Shown here in pieces: positions 24,684 to 35,288 of a DNA stretch of 64,000 nucleotides. The position numbers and the translations under genes are program-made. Position 1 is the stretch's first letter. The number at the start of each line of letters is the position of its first letter. The notes below the pieces were generated by a model. That model searched no databases. It had not been told where the DNA came from and saw only the letters and a program-made list of their open reading frames with translations. Origin of the DNA: Siphonodentalium dalli (taxonomy: Eukaryota; Mollusca; Scaphopoda; Gadilida; Siphonodentaliidae); contig CP136061.1 of assembly GCA_032622095.1 (NCBI GenBank), positions 56,855,301 to 56,919,300 of the forward strand, read 5' to 3'.

Positions 24684-25032
24684 CTCTATGCACGATGTAA
24701 AACAACATGGTAATTGGAAAGTATAATGAAAATGAGTATAAATGGTTTAAGCCTTTGACTCATTTTCGATATAACTATCAGGTTGCTATAAGGGGTTATA
24801 TGTGTACGTGAGTGTATTTAACTCTCATTCTTGACTCATATTAATTCTTATATTGGATACTTTCTGTTGAGTATAGTAGGAGTTGGCACTATAAATGGCT
24901 GGATTTAGGTAGAGTCTTCGTTTAAGGGGAAACAAGGCACTCGCAGTGGTGAAAATGTAAAAAAAAGAGGTAAAAATATGTAAAAACAGCACCACTACGA
25001 AGACTATGATAACTAGATAAACTTTGTTCATA

Positions 25033-25245
25033 CAGTAAAGCCCTAAATAATCGACTCCTTAACCACAGCAAAATTATGAGTAATTTTTCAGGATTTAGTC
25101 GGAAATATGGCTTGTTGCCATTCATAGGAAAGCTCTCAATGAGAGCTTTCCGATGAATGGCAACAAGCCATATTTAAGACTAAATCCTGAAATATTTCCC
25201 ATAATTCTGCTGTGGTTAAGGAGTCAATTATTTAGGGCATTACTG
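25033..25245. mobile_element. Tc1/mariner-type MITE, full foldback copy
   Basis: A near-perfect 213-bp hairpin with ends CAGTAA(A/T)GCCCTAAATAAT and their complement ...GGGCATTACTG, flanked by TA on both sides (25031-25032, 25246-25247). Known: CAGT...ACTG ends with TA duplication typify Tc1/mariner-derived MITEs. Other copies in the window are 37174-37345, 43928-44049 and the half copy 55635-55742. Non-coding. Confidence 0.87.
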
Positions 25246-26830
25246 TATATTCCTTATTATCAGTTCTCCAATGATGACAGCGTGTTGAAACCAATATTTT
25301 GTAAACACAAATGTTAATGTGATTTGTTAACAAACATCGCCAATGGTATATAGTAAGTTCAAATATTTTAGTCTAAATATGATTTTAAAATATGATTTAA
25401 AAAAATGTATGCAATGCTTTGACCTTTGACTCAATGTTCACCATCAAGTGTCTTATTTGACTAATCGGAAATGTAGAGGTAATTCCACTGTAACAGTCAT
25501 GTTTACATAACAACGGTTTTGATATGCGAAATCTCATTATTGGTCAGTTATGAATAATGAAAATAAGAACAAGGTCAATAGATGTTTTTATGTACTTGTT
25601 GATGATAAATGTTTACAGACTTTTATGTTATTTATAGCATGACCACATGGGTTCTTCCGCTACTCGAGAATTTCCGCTTTTCCGATAAATGCTACGCCGC
25701 ATTTTCGAAAATGCTACGATAATTTCATTTGCGATAATTGCAAATAGAAAGAAGAAATCTTTACAAAATGGTAAGTTTTTAACTATAATAATTAATATTC
25801 CTCACAGAAGTAATTGGTACATATGATTGGCCAGTTTTAGCAATGATGTAAGAATCACGCTAATTTAGACAGGTCTATGGAATGCGACGTAATAAGCATT
25901 TATCACCTCGATTGTGGTGGGGTTTTTTGCAAATACTCCGCACAATAATACAAACAATTCTGTGAACAAAGTATCTCTAAATATAAACTGTGCATACAAA
26001 TATATTTAACTATACATTATTAAGTTCCTCTGGTTATTAGCTGTTCCGATATATTGCGTTTTAAGTGACGGAAAATGTTTAATTTTACATCACATGAAGG
26101 CTACGTTTCCGTTTTCTAGATGCTACTTTTCTTACTTCAGATAAAGTGATAGGCTACTGTTCTTTCTTCCAAATATCGCCGCGAAAATTGATGCAAAAAT
26201 CGAGAATCTGGGTGGTTTGTCAACGTTCATGTATGTTATATACGATTCAATATCGGTACATAGCGCCAAACAATTGGAGACGGAACAGTTTTCTTATATA
26301 TGATTTTATTCGCTTTAGTTGGTTTGATTCAACTATAGCGACATCGCTATGTCAGACAGTAATTATAGTTCAGTGTTGTACTGTCTTCGTCCATCCAGTA
26401 TCGCTTTCTCGAGCAACCATGAACATTCGCCATATTTGGTCTTTAAAGCTATAGTTTATATACTGTGTTATGTTCCAGAATACGACAGATAGTGTCTTGT
26501 TTTCTGGAAAATAATACACAAGCTGTTGATTGTGTTTTAAAAAATTGGTATTGTTTATATGCAACAACAAGACTCAAGTCACAGATTGTAGTCAGCATGG
26601 AACAATAAAGAGCGTTCGTTGTTAGGTAATTCCTGATATGATAAAACAAAGAGCGCATTTTCTCTCACCTCTTTATAAACATTGAAAACAGCCGGAAACT
26701 TGCTTGATTTGTCAATTTTTTTCTAGGGTGTATATAGCGCATATGCGTCTATATTTAGTATATTTATCGACCTATAGTGTCCCTTCTTTTATTTTTTCGT
26801 TTGGGGTTCAAATAAACGGAGTGGTTCATA
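25246..26830. other. Intron 1 sequence, nothing recognised
   Basis: AT-rich. An ATG followed directly by GTAAGT lies near 25768, but no exon continues its frame. The open frame 26146-26454 (+) starts at a non-ATG codon and matches nothing I recognise. Confidence 0.4.
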
Positions 26831-26921
26831 AAGCTATATTATCACATAATTAGCACCTAAACCCGGCCTCATATTCTTTACTAAGACACGCGTGTAATAT
26901 CGGTACGGGCAGTGACGTTAA

Positions 26922-28368
26922 CCCCCCCCCCCCCCCCCCGTCACACTCCGCTGCGATCAGGCCGGCGCTTGCATTGCGCTGAAAAATTATCAAAGCGCCA
27001 AGCTAAACGCATTAAGGTATCCAAGAACCGATTGGTGAAACAGTTGATACTGGCTAGGACGGGAGAGGGTCCCCATGATCGTCACTGAGTGCCAGAGCGC
27101 CGCGCTTCTTTTGTGCATGCACAAAACAAGCGCAGAGGTTCGGCGTTCTGACCAGGACACAGTACTGTCGCCGTGGCAGCGAAAAGCCAGCGACGTGAGC
27201 GTCCCATTGACGTATCAAAGGATGCATACAAGCTACTCGTGGTCGCAGTAAGAAACCAATCTTGTTCTCTGCGACTGCAGTAAGGTTAAAACCCCTGTCA
27301 CACTCCGCTGCGATCAGACCGGCGCTTGCATTGCGCTGAAAAAAGTACCAAAATATCAGTAAACTATGCCGTTTATCACGTTTTTATTACGCTCTATTAC
27401 GACCCATTGCATTTCTACTTTGTCAAGTCTCACGCGCTCTCACTACGCGTCCGTTAAGCTATAAACGTCCTTAGTGCGTCCAAGTCGCTGTCATTGTGTT
27501 GCTAGTGCGTTCTCAATAAGTTTGCAAAACGTTCTCTGCGTGGGTGCGGAGAGTATAAATAGCGCCTCCTGTGTGCTCCAGTCATAGTCAGTTTTTAGGT
27601 TGTGGGAATATTCCCAACAATCCACAATATACTAGTTGTCAATGTTCCAATTATATATGTTCCGGATATATTTTCATAATTTAAATTGAGCATATGTTTC
27701 GATTCACTTTTCCACTATAGTATGATAGTGATAACGCGGAATTTCGTCAGGGAACAGCGTAGCTAAATAGATCGGCATAATATATGCTCTTTTTTATTTT
27801 GAATGGCATGACCTATGGAGGTCGACAGCACCATTCCCATGGTTGTTTATGCCTGTTTACATGTAGCACATGTATATACGGAATACATTGGATTCCATTT
27901 AGGTGCCACTTCACGTGCACTATTCTTATTGCGTATTCCATGTCATATATTATGTGCCACATTCGTGACGGAATACATGTACATCGGATTCCAGTTTAAA
28001 TTTGCATATATGCAAACTCCGATGGTGTGGGTGAGCAGATCGTATTTCAAAGTGGGATCGTACTGTAAACCTTGGAAGAACGCCATTTGTCACGCTTGGA
28101 CATATAACGAGAGCCCTATTTGCAGTGGCAACATCGTGTGGACGTTCTATGATCGGGAACCAGCCCACAATACAACGTGGCAGCACAATAAGAGCGCAAT
28201 GAGTCGTAATAAGAGCGCAATAAAAACGTGGTAAACGGAATATGAGCATACCTTGTTTTAAAATTTTGGACAGTTTTCCGCGCTCCTCCTGCGTGTTACT
28301 CGTATTTTGGTACCTTTTCAGCGCAATGCAAGCGCCGGCCTGATCGCAGCGCGGAGTGTGACAGGGGA
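26922..28368. mobile_element. TTAA-flanked TIR element (piggyBac-like ends), nested
   Basis: TTAA at 26918-26921 is followed by a C run and GTCACACTCCGCTGCGATCA; the right end is its complement, GTGTGACAGGGGA, then TTAA at 28369-28372. A second copy of the left terminus, also next to TTAA, starts at 27290 and pairs better and longer with the right end (through GTACCAAAATA and a CACGTTTTTATT(A/G)CGCTCT block). The segment is therefore either a 1.08-kb element beside a solo end or an internally duplicated element. TTAA target and CCC/GGG ends are piggyBac-like. The frame 27815-28234 (139 codons) shows no transposase motif. Confidence 0.72.
27554..27592 (+). promoter_or_regulatory. TATA box and initiator-like motif inside the TTAA element
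   Basis: TATAAATA at 27554-27561 is followed about 35 bp later by GTCAGTTTT, whose TCAGT matches the animal initiator consensus at normal spacing. No convincing ORF follows, so any transcript might be non-coding. Prediction by motif only. Confidence 0.45.
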
Positions 28369-28760
28369 TTAAAGTTTGGCACAATGATATCAATGCCAAT
28401 GCTGGAACGTTATTATTATATTAAATTATTCGACTTGTGTTGGGTTATTTAGTGTTGACTATGAGATAAACATGGGCGATAAGGGTGGTTGAACAATTTT
28501 GAACACATTTACATTGGAACTATATTTGTTCTTTAAGGTTTCTTTACTTCCTATTTGGTTGTGATACGGAAATCAGTATTAATCTTTTTAACCCAGTGCT
28601 GTTTCGAGATCGGTTTTCCTTGCTAAAATGTGATTATGTGATAACATGGATATCAAATTCATCGCAACTCTATACGAAATTTATTAACCTCGTCCATGCA
28701 CTAAATTCGAATAATAAATTTCGTATAGAATTGCGACTCATTATAGAGATCCTCTATATA

Positions 28761-30686
28761 ATATGCCGTTTCTATTGATATTGTGCAAAGATAAAGTGAT
28801 ATGAATAAGAATACCACCATAAGAAAACATATTCATGCGACATGTAGTATATATTGCCGATTATAGTACTTGAAATGTTACAATCTTGTAAATTACATGT
28901 GTAGACGTTTTATAGTGTTTACCCCAGGGGTGCATGGTTATGAATTACGAATCCAACCACCGAACCACGAAGCTAATGCATTGAAATCTCGCGAGTTTCC
29001 CCGAGGGGTTGAGACGAAATTCACAGAAGATGGATCTACTATATAACATATCACTATGTGTTGGTTTCCGGACAGGAAATGTTGCTTGACGGGAAACATC
29101 GATACACACTTGGAGTTGGACGGATTCCCTGTCTTTCTGTCGATAGGCCATGTCAATGACGCAAGTGCATCAAGGAAATTATGTCACCAGTCCCGATGGG
29201 AATATTCGAGATAATATGTCTCCAGTGTTAGCGATGTAATTGATGTTGTAGACTAGAATTATATGTGATTGGACTTGGTGACTCGACAATTAGCATGCAG
29301 AACTCGAGCTGGAATATTTTCCACAAGCGCAAACGGATCTTCCCAGATATCGCGTTATTAAAACTTAATTAGCTTATATATCATTTATCTTCAACAAATA
29401 TATTAGTTATTAATGACACATGGCTGTTTGTGCTTCAAAATACACCTGATAATATTCGCTTTTGAATTTGTCCGGGTATCGAAATATACGTCGATAATTA
29501 TGTGAACTATACCTTTCTGCGAGCATTATCATGCTGGCCATCCTATAAACCGCGCACTGCACACGGGCACATACTGAAGGCACGAGTGCATGGAGACTAT
29601 ACATGTGAGATTGATTTGATGGAAATTTTGTTAATAATTTTTTTTCATGCACAATTCCGGATCCTCGAGTTGCTGGATAGTTTTTAGACATTGGTGTTAA
29701 CGTTCCATTGATATAGATATTTTAGGAAGCTAAATCTACATTCAAATTAAAATTTGCTGTATTTAAGTAGGAATTAACAATTGTATATGACACTCCACGG
29801 CGTCGGCGTAAACCGCAACAAATGGCATGTTTTTGCCCGCGTCGCAAATTTACAGCTGCCCGCTTTCCGTTTTACTTGATCGTTGTACGATATGTACCGG
29901 CAATGCCCGATGTGCGATTTACCGATGCCCGACGTGTGGTTAACAGGGTGACAAGCGTGATTATATGTCCCAGAACGACGCATTGAAGTCATAAAACAAT
30001 TCAACTTAGAACATAAAAATCGGATCCCGAGCAAATACTGCGCCGTATATATGTATTCATTGAAATTCTGGAATCGGAAATGAACATAATGATAATAACG
30101 CGCGACTGTACGGAAAAGGTATATCGAGTAATCTTAACATCAAAAACTATTTTAAATTTCGCGCACTCCCCCTATCTTCGGTTTAATCAGAGCGACAGAC
30201 AGCTGATTTAAAATTTGAACCGATACAAAGGAAACAATCTAAAAAAAAAAAACGAAAACATAAGAAACAAAACACCTATTTTCAGCGCTATATCGTCGAA
30301 TGCGTTCGGAAATCTTCCGCGCATGTGTGTTTTGAGCTACATATACCTCTTACCAAATTATGGATACATGTCCGTTTAACTAAAACGTGGCATTCCTTCG
30401 CTTATGAAGCTTATTTATATACGAAATGTAAAATGTCGCAAAAACAAACCTTACAGATGTTATATCAATTTACCAGCTGTTTTTGAACTTGTTGCAACTT
30501 GCAAATGAATATTGTTTAATAAAACTTTGAGTCCCTAAACATTAGCCACTCATAGTTAACGGGTGCTATTATAATGCTGCACGTTGCACCACGGGTCCTG
30601 TTGATTTAGCACCAAAGCTTCATGGTAAATTTATACATCCAACAATTCAAGGTGGTTGACTCTGGAATCGCCTCACAAAATATAAC
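28761..30686. other. Intron 1 sequence with a small dispersed repeat
   Basis: 28865-28925 (GAAATGTTACAATCTTGTAAATTACA...GTTTTATAGT) resembles 32274-32335 and, inverted, 47838-47900. This is a short dispersed repeat of unknown type. Otherwise no gene recognised. Confidence 0.45.
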
Positions 30687-30718
30687 TTAGCTGGGGTACC
30701 CGGCGTTGCTCGGGTGAA
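30687..30718 (-). mobile_element. Possible Helitron-like 3' end
   Basis: On the minus strand, CCCGAGCAACGCCGGG (hairpin-capable) is followed by TACCCCAGCTAAG, resembling the hairpin plus CTRR end of the other Helitron-like elements. No matching 5' TC end found, so border and identity are uncertain. Confidence 0.35.
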
Positions 30719-31867
30719 GATTGCGTAATTTATTAGTGGACCTTCTAGTCATTTAAACTAATTATTAGTCATATAGGGTAAACAACACCTATTGCTTGAC
30801 TCTGATGATAAAGTTATATCTATCTTTTAAGTTGATACTAAATGCTCTTTATTGCGATCAACAGAAACTATCCCGTGACATTCCTCGAGTAATTTGACTT
30901 TTGTGCACCAATTATGAAAGGTTAATAGCCCTGTAATATATATTATGAAATACCGACAGTCATAAAATGTGTCAACTGTTCAATAAAAAAATAAAAACCA
31001 TTGTGAATGGTCTGCACATTAATTAAAAGCGTTCTTTGACATTTTTTTCTTCACAGTCGAGTATTTTACGGTATTGTGATAACGTCATCGTAACGTAATA
31101 CATGAAATGAACTTCTCAACCCCATCGATCGACGATCCACCCTATATATATAGTACTATTCATACACACAGACGCACACTCGGCACTTGGCGGCCAATAA
31201 GTGTTTGACCGCTGATCATTGGCGAGTGAATATAGACTATGAGTATACCCAAAGGGGCATGCACTCGTCAAGAGATAAGTTTATAAAACCGGTCTTAGCG
31301 CTTTTAATTATGTTCTAACACAACGGGCTCGAACGAACATAAATTATTTATGGAATGACGACAAAGAAAGCATGGTGTGCGATATATATAAACTTTACTG
31401 GCAAATCGTGATGCGGAGATATATATCATTCGCAGACGATTCAATAAATACTAATCAATCAAATGAAGATAATTGTTTGATTGGGGGCGTGGGGGGGGGG
31501 GGGGTCGGGGCTATACACCGCACAATCCGAATGGAGTGAAGCTGGACCCCAGTGATAAGCTTCATATGTCCATACATGACTTTAGACTCACACTGTTGTG
31601 TTTATAGATACAATAATCAATCACTGGATTGACCCAATTTGCGCGACCAAAATAAACTGGACAGTGCTATTAAATCTTTACCTGCTATACACTCTATACT
31701 TATAACTTCGATAATTATATTCCATCACCTCGATTTTATGGGGATCAAAACTGTCCATGTAGGGCCATGTACCATAAAACTTCTACACGGGTACAATACC
31801 AGATGGTTACACGCGACATGTATTATTATACAGTTATTATACAATGTTGTGTACAGTATGTATTATT
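30719..31867. other. Intron 1 sequence, nothing recognised
   Basis: AT-rich; an 11-14 base G run occurs near 31490-31505. No supported gene. Confidence 0.4.
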
Positions 31868-31962
31868 CTTGTTCGAGTCCAGGTTGTGCACATGGTGAAG
31901 TCATATTGGACACGCAGTGTCGAGTGCAATATGAGTTTCACCAGAACCTGGACGAGTACAAG
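31868..31962. repeat. Imperfect ~95-bp hairpin
   Basis: CTTGTTCGAGTCCAGGTT pairs with AACCTGGACGAGTACAAG, with further pairing inward (ATGGTGAAG / TTTCACCA, TCATATTGGACACG / CGAGTGCAATATGA). It contains the word GTCATATTGGAC, also found at 32141. Confidence 0.75.
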
Positions 31963-32137
31963 AAGAGTACACTTTATTCTCTATAAAAGCATGTAAAAAG
32001 CATGATTTGGAACAGTAAACTCAATGCGGAAGTGAAACGTCAGCTAAATCCACCAGAGTATTGCGCGCGCATCGCAATTTCACCGATTCATTTGACAAAT
32101 AGAATTACTCCGTGACGTCGCGGAGTCCCGATAAAAA

Positions 32138-32200
32138 AGTCATATTGGACTCGGTTGAGTCCAATATGACTTTCGGGAGTCCAATATGACTTTTTCCAGG
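32138..32200. repeat. GTCATATTGGACTC palindrome with extra inverted copy
   Basis: AAAGTCATATTGGACTC, its complement, then a second complement copy lie within 63 bp. Alternative hairpins can form. Probably the core of a small foldback repeat related to 31868-31962. Confidence 0.75.
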
Positions 32201-33292
32201 ATTATTATGTTACGGCTTTTGCCCAATCGGAAAGAGTGTTAATGAAGGGATGGATAATAATGCGATTGTAGTTCTCGAAATGTTACCGTCTTGCAAATTA
32301 CAGGCTTATAATTATAGACATTTTATAGTAAACACCTGCATGGAAGCTCTGTGTAGTGTTTTACGAACTTGATGTTATTGTACATCCCACACTGGTTATA
32401 CCATCTGATCGGAATTATATAACACCGACAATGATATCAGCAATGCTTGTATAGCAATCCTGTAAGTTAGGATAATCTGGCATACTGTAGATAACATTAC
32501 TCATAATCACGCTAATAAGATCATACGTACAGGATAAATAGTATATTAAACCCCGAGATTGCTTCCTATTACACCCGTGTGCACTCATATAATCGTGGAC
32601 TATAGGGTCACCATCAGGTAATTTCGGTGCCGACATTGTCAGATTACTTTGAAATTTTGGAACAGATGGCAGAGCTGCCATAGTTGCAAAAAAATAGACA
32701 CCGCGGCATAATGTAAGAACTATTTCACGAAGGCAGTAGGTAGGAATTGCCACTCCCATCACTGTTTATGTTATCATCACATTAAAGATGGAAGAATAAC
32801 ACAGAACGCACTGTAAGTAATCTTCTGAACGAGACCCGTCCCCTCCTCCTGATACGTAATTTCTGTCATTATATGTGACTCTTTCCAATGCACATGCCGT
32901 CTGAAAATAGGTGTCTATACGTATTTCATGCAAATTTTTTCGTACTTTGGTCAACTAACGTAACATCAGAAAATGAGCAATTACTTGATTTCATATGTAA
33001 TCGTCGTTACAGTATTTCACTGAACACAAAAACTTTAATACATTTAACTAAATGTATAACACGTATAGAGGCATTATCATTTGTGTCAGTGGTTGCCGGG
33101 CGTCAGTGATATCTACGTGCAGTTGAATTATTATACAGGGAAATTATTTCACTACACGTAGAAACCACAGCCACTGACATTACGTTCCCCAATCCGTGCA
33201 TATTTCACAAATCAGCGTTTAAAAAAAAATAGAAACAGTGGCACCATATCCAAAGTGCTCGGTGGCATATTATGCTACGCACCCCTCCGACT
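32201..33292. other. Intron 1 sequence, weak dispersed similarity
   Basis: GGGCGTCAGTGATATCTACG and the following TGCAGTTGAATTATT (33098-33134) resemble 35472-35512 and 49838-49875, suggesting an old dispersed repeat. The minus frame 32762-32415 (115 codons) is unrecognised. Confidence 0.4.
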
Positions 33293-33307
33293 AAGTCACT
33301 TCGACCC

Positions 33308-34960
33308 GATCAATATACTCTTAACGCTGCACTCAATTTATTTGATGCCTTTGCTAACATTTCAGGTTTAAAGGTTAATTTTGACAAAACACAAGCATTA
33401 TGGATTGGACCAAAAAGGGGTTGTGGTGACGAAATCCCAACGGATAGAAACATATTGTGGAACCATAGTCAGTCAGTTACTATCCTGGGAATTGAATTTG
33501 ATCTATTTAATGATAGTTATATAGAAAATAATTATAGGACAAAATTGAAGAAGATGGAAAATCTGCTAAATGATTGGTCATTTAGAAACCTCAGTCTGTA
33601 TGGCAAGACAACAGTCGTTAAGACTCTGGCATTACCAATCCTAACCCAGTGTCTCACTGTATTACCTTCTCCATCTCGAGAATTAACAGATAAAATACAA
33701 TCAATGTTATTCAAATTTCTTTGGTCTGGAAAACCAGACAAAATAAAAAGGAGCGTAATGATTAATACTTTAGAAGACGGAGGTTTGAAATTCCCTCATT
33801 TAAACTCATTTTGTAAATCATTGAAAATGACTTGGATTAAAAAGCTTCTAGATGTCCACACAGAAGCAAATTGGAAAACTCTGTTAATTGATGATTTAGA
33901 ACCCTTTGGGGGTTACAAAGTATGGCATCTACACAAAGAAGGTATTAATATAGTTTGTAAAAAACTCAATCCATTTTGGACAGATGTCTTTAATGATTGG
34001 GCAAGCTTAGATGAGAAAGTCACCACAACCCCTGAAGAAATCTTATCAGAACCAATATTCTACAACCCAAAAATTATAATAAATGGTAAAATGTTCATCA
34101 ACAAAAGCTTGATTAGAAAAGATGTTTATTTTGTGAATGATCTTGTTGATGCCACCTCCACCTTTCTGGATTATAACACATTTTGTCAAAACTATGACAT
34201 CAAAATTCCTTTCACCACCTATCAGGGTCTTTTAGCAGCTTTACCTAAAACATGGAAAACATGTATAAAGGAAAATCAATTAAGACTCTGCACCGTGACA
34301 TCAAAAATTGTTGAGAAATTGAAAATTTGCGAGAAAGCATGCAGAACCTTTTACCCCAGTTTTTTGAGTCATGTCATCACAGTTCCTGAAATGTCCCAAA
34401 AAAAATGGCAGGAAAGACTTGGGCAAACTTTCATGCCCACTGAATGGAAATCAATTTATAAAATGGCAAGTAGGATTACAAATGACACTAGTCTATTGTC
34501 TTTTCAATTCAAAATAAATCATGATATTTTATATACTAACTCCAAACTTATGAAATGTAAAATATCGGAAACAGAAATGTGCTCTTTTTGTCACACAGGA
34601 AAAGAAACATGCCTACATCTATTTTATGAATGTCATGTAACAAAATCTGTATTACTAGAATTTCAGCAGACTATTAAAGATAAATGTAACCTGCAATTTG
34701 AAGTGTCACAAAATAACCTTATATTTGGTGTACCTGATGGAAATCCAAATGAAGGAATAATAGAAATTGCCATACTTCTATTTAAGAGATATATCTACTC
34801 TTGTAAGATAAAAGCTACTAACCCTAATTCACATGGTTTTATAGAATGGTTAAAAACTTATAAGACAATTGAAATTGTGCCATTAAAGGGCTATTCTACA
34901 AAAAAAGATATCTTTTTTCAAGAGAGATGGAATATAATTAATGAATTATTTTTAACATAA
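33308..34960 (+). CDS. LINE ORF2 C-terminal half (reverse transcriptase palm/thumb to zinc knuckle)
   Basis: An uninterrupted 550-codon frame to TAA at 34958-34960. The in-frame ATG at 33272 belongs to flanking DNA: its 12 codons end exactly at the LINE border, so there is no genuine start here. From the border the peptide gives NLFDAFANISGLKVNFDKT, the RT block that follows the catalytic YADD motif, then LGIEF. Next come the thumb helices and the FLWSG...GGLKFPHL region typical of L1/Tx1 ORF2. Near the C-terminus is a C-x2-C-x8-H-x4-C knuckle (CSFC...CLHLFYEC). Endonuclease and the catalytic RT motifs are absent through 5' truncation, so it cannot be autonomous. Clade placement (L1/Tx1) is by motif style only. 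Confidence 0.85.
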   Translation, partial: DQYTLNAALNLFDAFANISGLKVNFDKTQALWIGPKRGCGDEIPTDRNILWNHSQSVTILGIEFDLFNDSYIENNYRTKLKKMENLLNDWSFRNLSLYGKTTVVKTLALPILTQCLTVLPSPSRELTDKIQSMLFKFLWSGKPDKIKRSVMINTLEDGGLKFPHLNSFCKSLKMTWIKKLLDVHTEANWKTLLIDDLEPFGGYKVWHLHKEGINIVCKKLNPFWTDVFNDWASLDEKVTTTPEEILSEPIFYNPKIIINGKMFINKSLIRKDVYFVNDLVDATSTFLDYNTFCQNYDIKIPFTTYQGLLAALPKTWKTCIKENQLRLCTVTSKIVEKLKICEKACRTFYPSFLSHVITVPEMSQKKWQERLGQTFMPTEWKSIYKMASRITNDTSLLSFQFKINHDILYTNSKLMKCKISETEMCSFCHTGKETCLHLFYECHVTKSVLLEFQQTIKDKCNLQFEVSQNNLIFGVPDGNPNEGIIEIAILLFKRYIYSCKIKATNPNSHGFIEWLKTYKTIEIVPLKGYSTKKDIFFQERWNIINELFLT

Positions 34961-35273
34961 ACATAAGAGACGAAAACCCCACAAAAGTATCAACGGTGCA
35001 GAGTCTAAATTAATCAATATCTTATACCATTTAATATATACTCAATCATATAAAATTAATTGAACATGTTTATTTCAGCCTAGGACAAAACACTTTATAT
35101 TTTATCCCACTCATATCAATATCTTTAAAAATATTTTAATTCTTTTTGTTTTTTTTAGTTTTTTTTAACCAAGTGCATGTATTGTGTCCTTGATTCCTCA
35201 CATGTCTGTCTGTATTTATTTGTTTAGACCCGAATAAAAAATATAAAAAAAAACCAAAAAAAAAACTAAAAAA
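33308..35273 (+). mobile_element. 5'-truncated L1/Tx1-like LINE with 15-bp target-site duplication
   Basis: Both borders are visible: AAGTCACTTCGACCC occurs at 33293-33307 and again at 35274-35288, and the right copy follows an A-rich tail (35236-35273). Target-site duplication, 3' A tail and 5' truncation are the hallmarks of target-primed reverse transcription. The inserted part carries the 3' half of ORF2 and a ~310-bp 3'UTR. The intact frame and perfect 15-bp duplication imply a young insertion. Confidence 0.9.
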
Positions 35274-35288
35274 AAGTCACTTCGACCC

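Larger units (their letters stand above)
26840..28760 (+). repeat. Dispersed repeat interrupted by a TTAA element
   Basis: The flanks 26840-26921 and 28369-28760 together match one continuous stretch at 47283-47750. Shared blocks are CCTAAACCCGGCCTC, CAGTGACGT, TTGTGTTGGGTTA, GAGATAAACATGG, and the hairpin-bearing AATAAATTTCGTATAGAATT. So this is one older dispersed repeat split by a later insertion. Family and coding status are unknown. Confidence 0.75.

Noticed and set aside
25750-25780. Start codon directly joined to a GTAAGT donor (ATG|GTAAGT), suggestive of a first exon
   Set aside because: The best downstream acceptor (~26141) leads immediately to stops in the required phase, and no homologous exon follows.
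27815-28234. 139-codon frame inside the TTAA element as a transposase
   Set aside because: No DDD/DDE-type or Cys-rich C-terminal motif; the 3' part of the frame is the TIR sequence itself.
32415-32762. 115-codon minus-strand frame as an exon
   Set aside because: Not recognisable, and it lies within intron 1 on the gene strand without phase-compatible splice sites to the neighbouring SLC6 exons.
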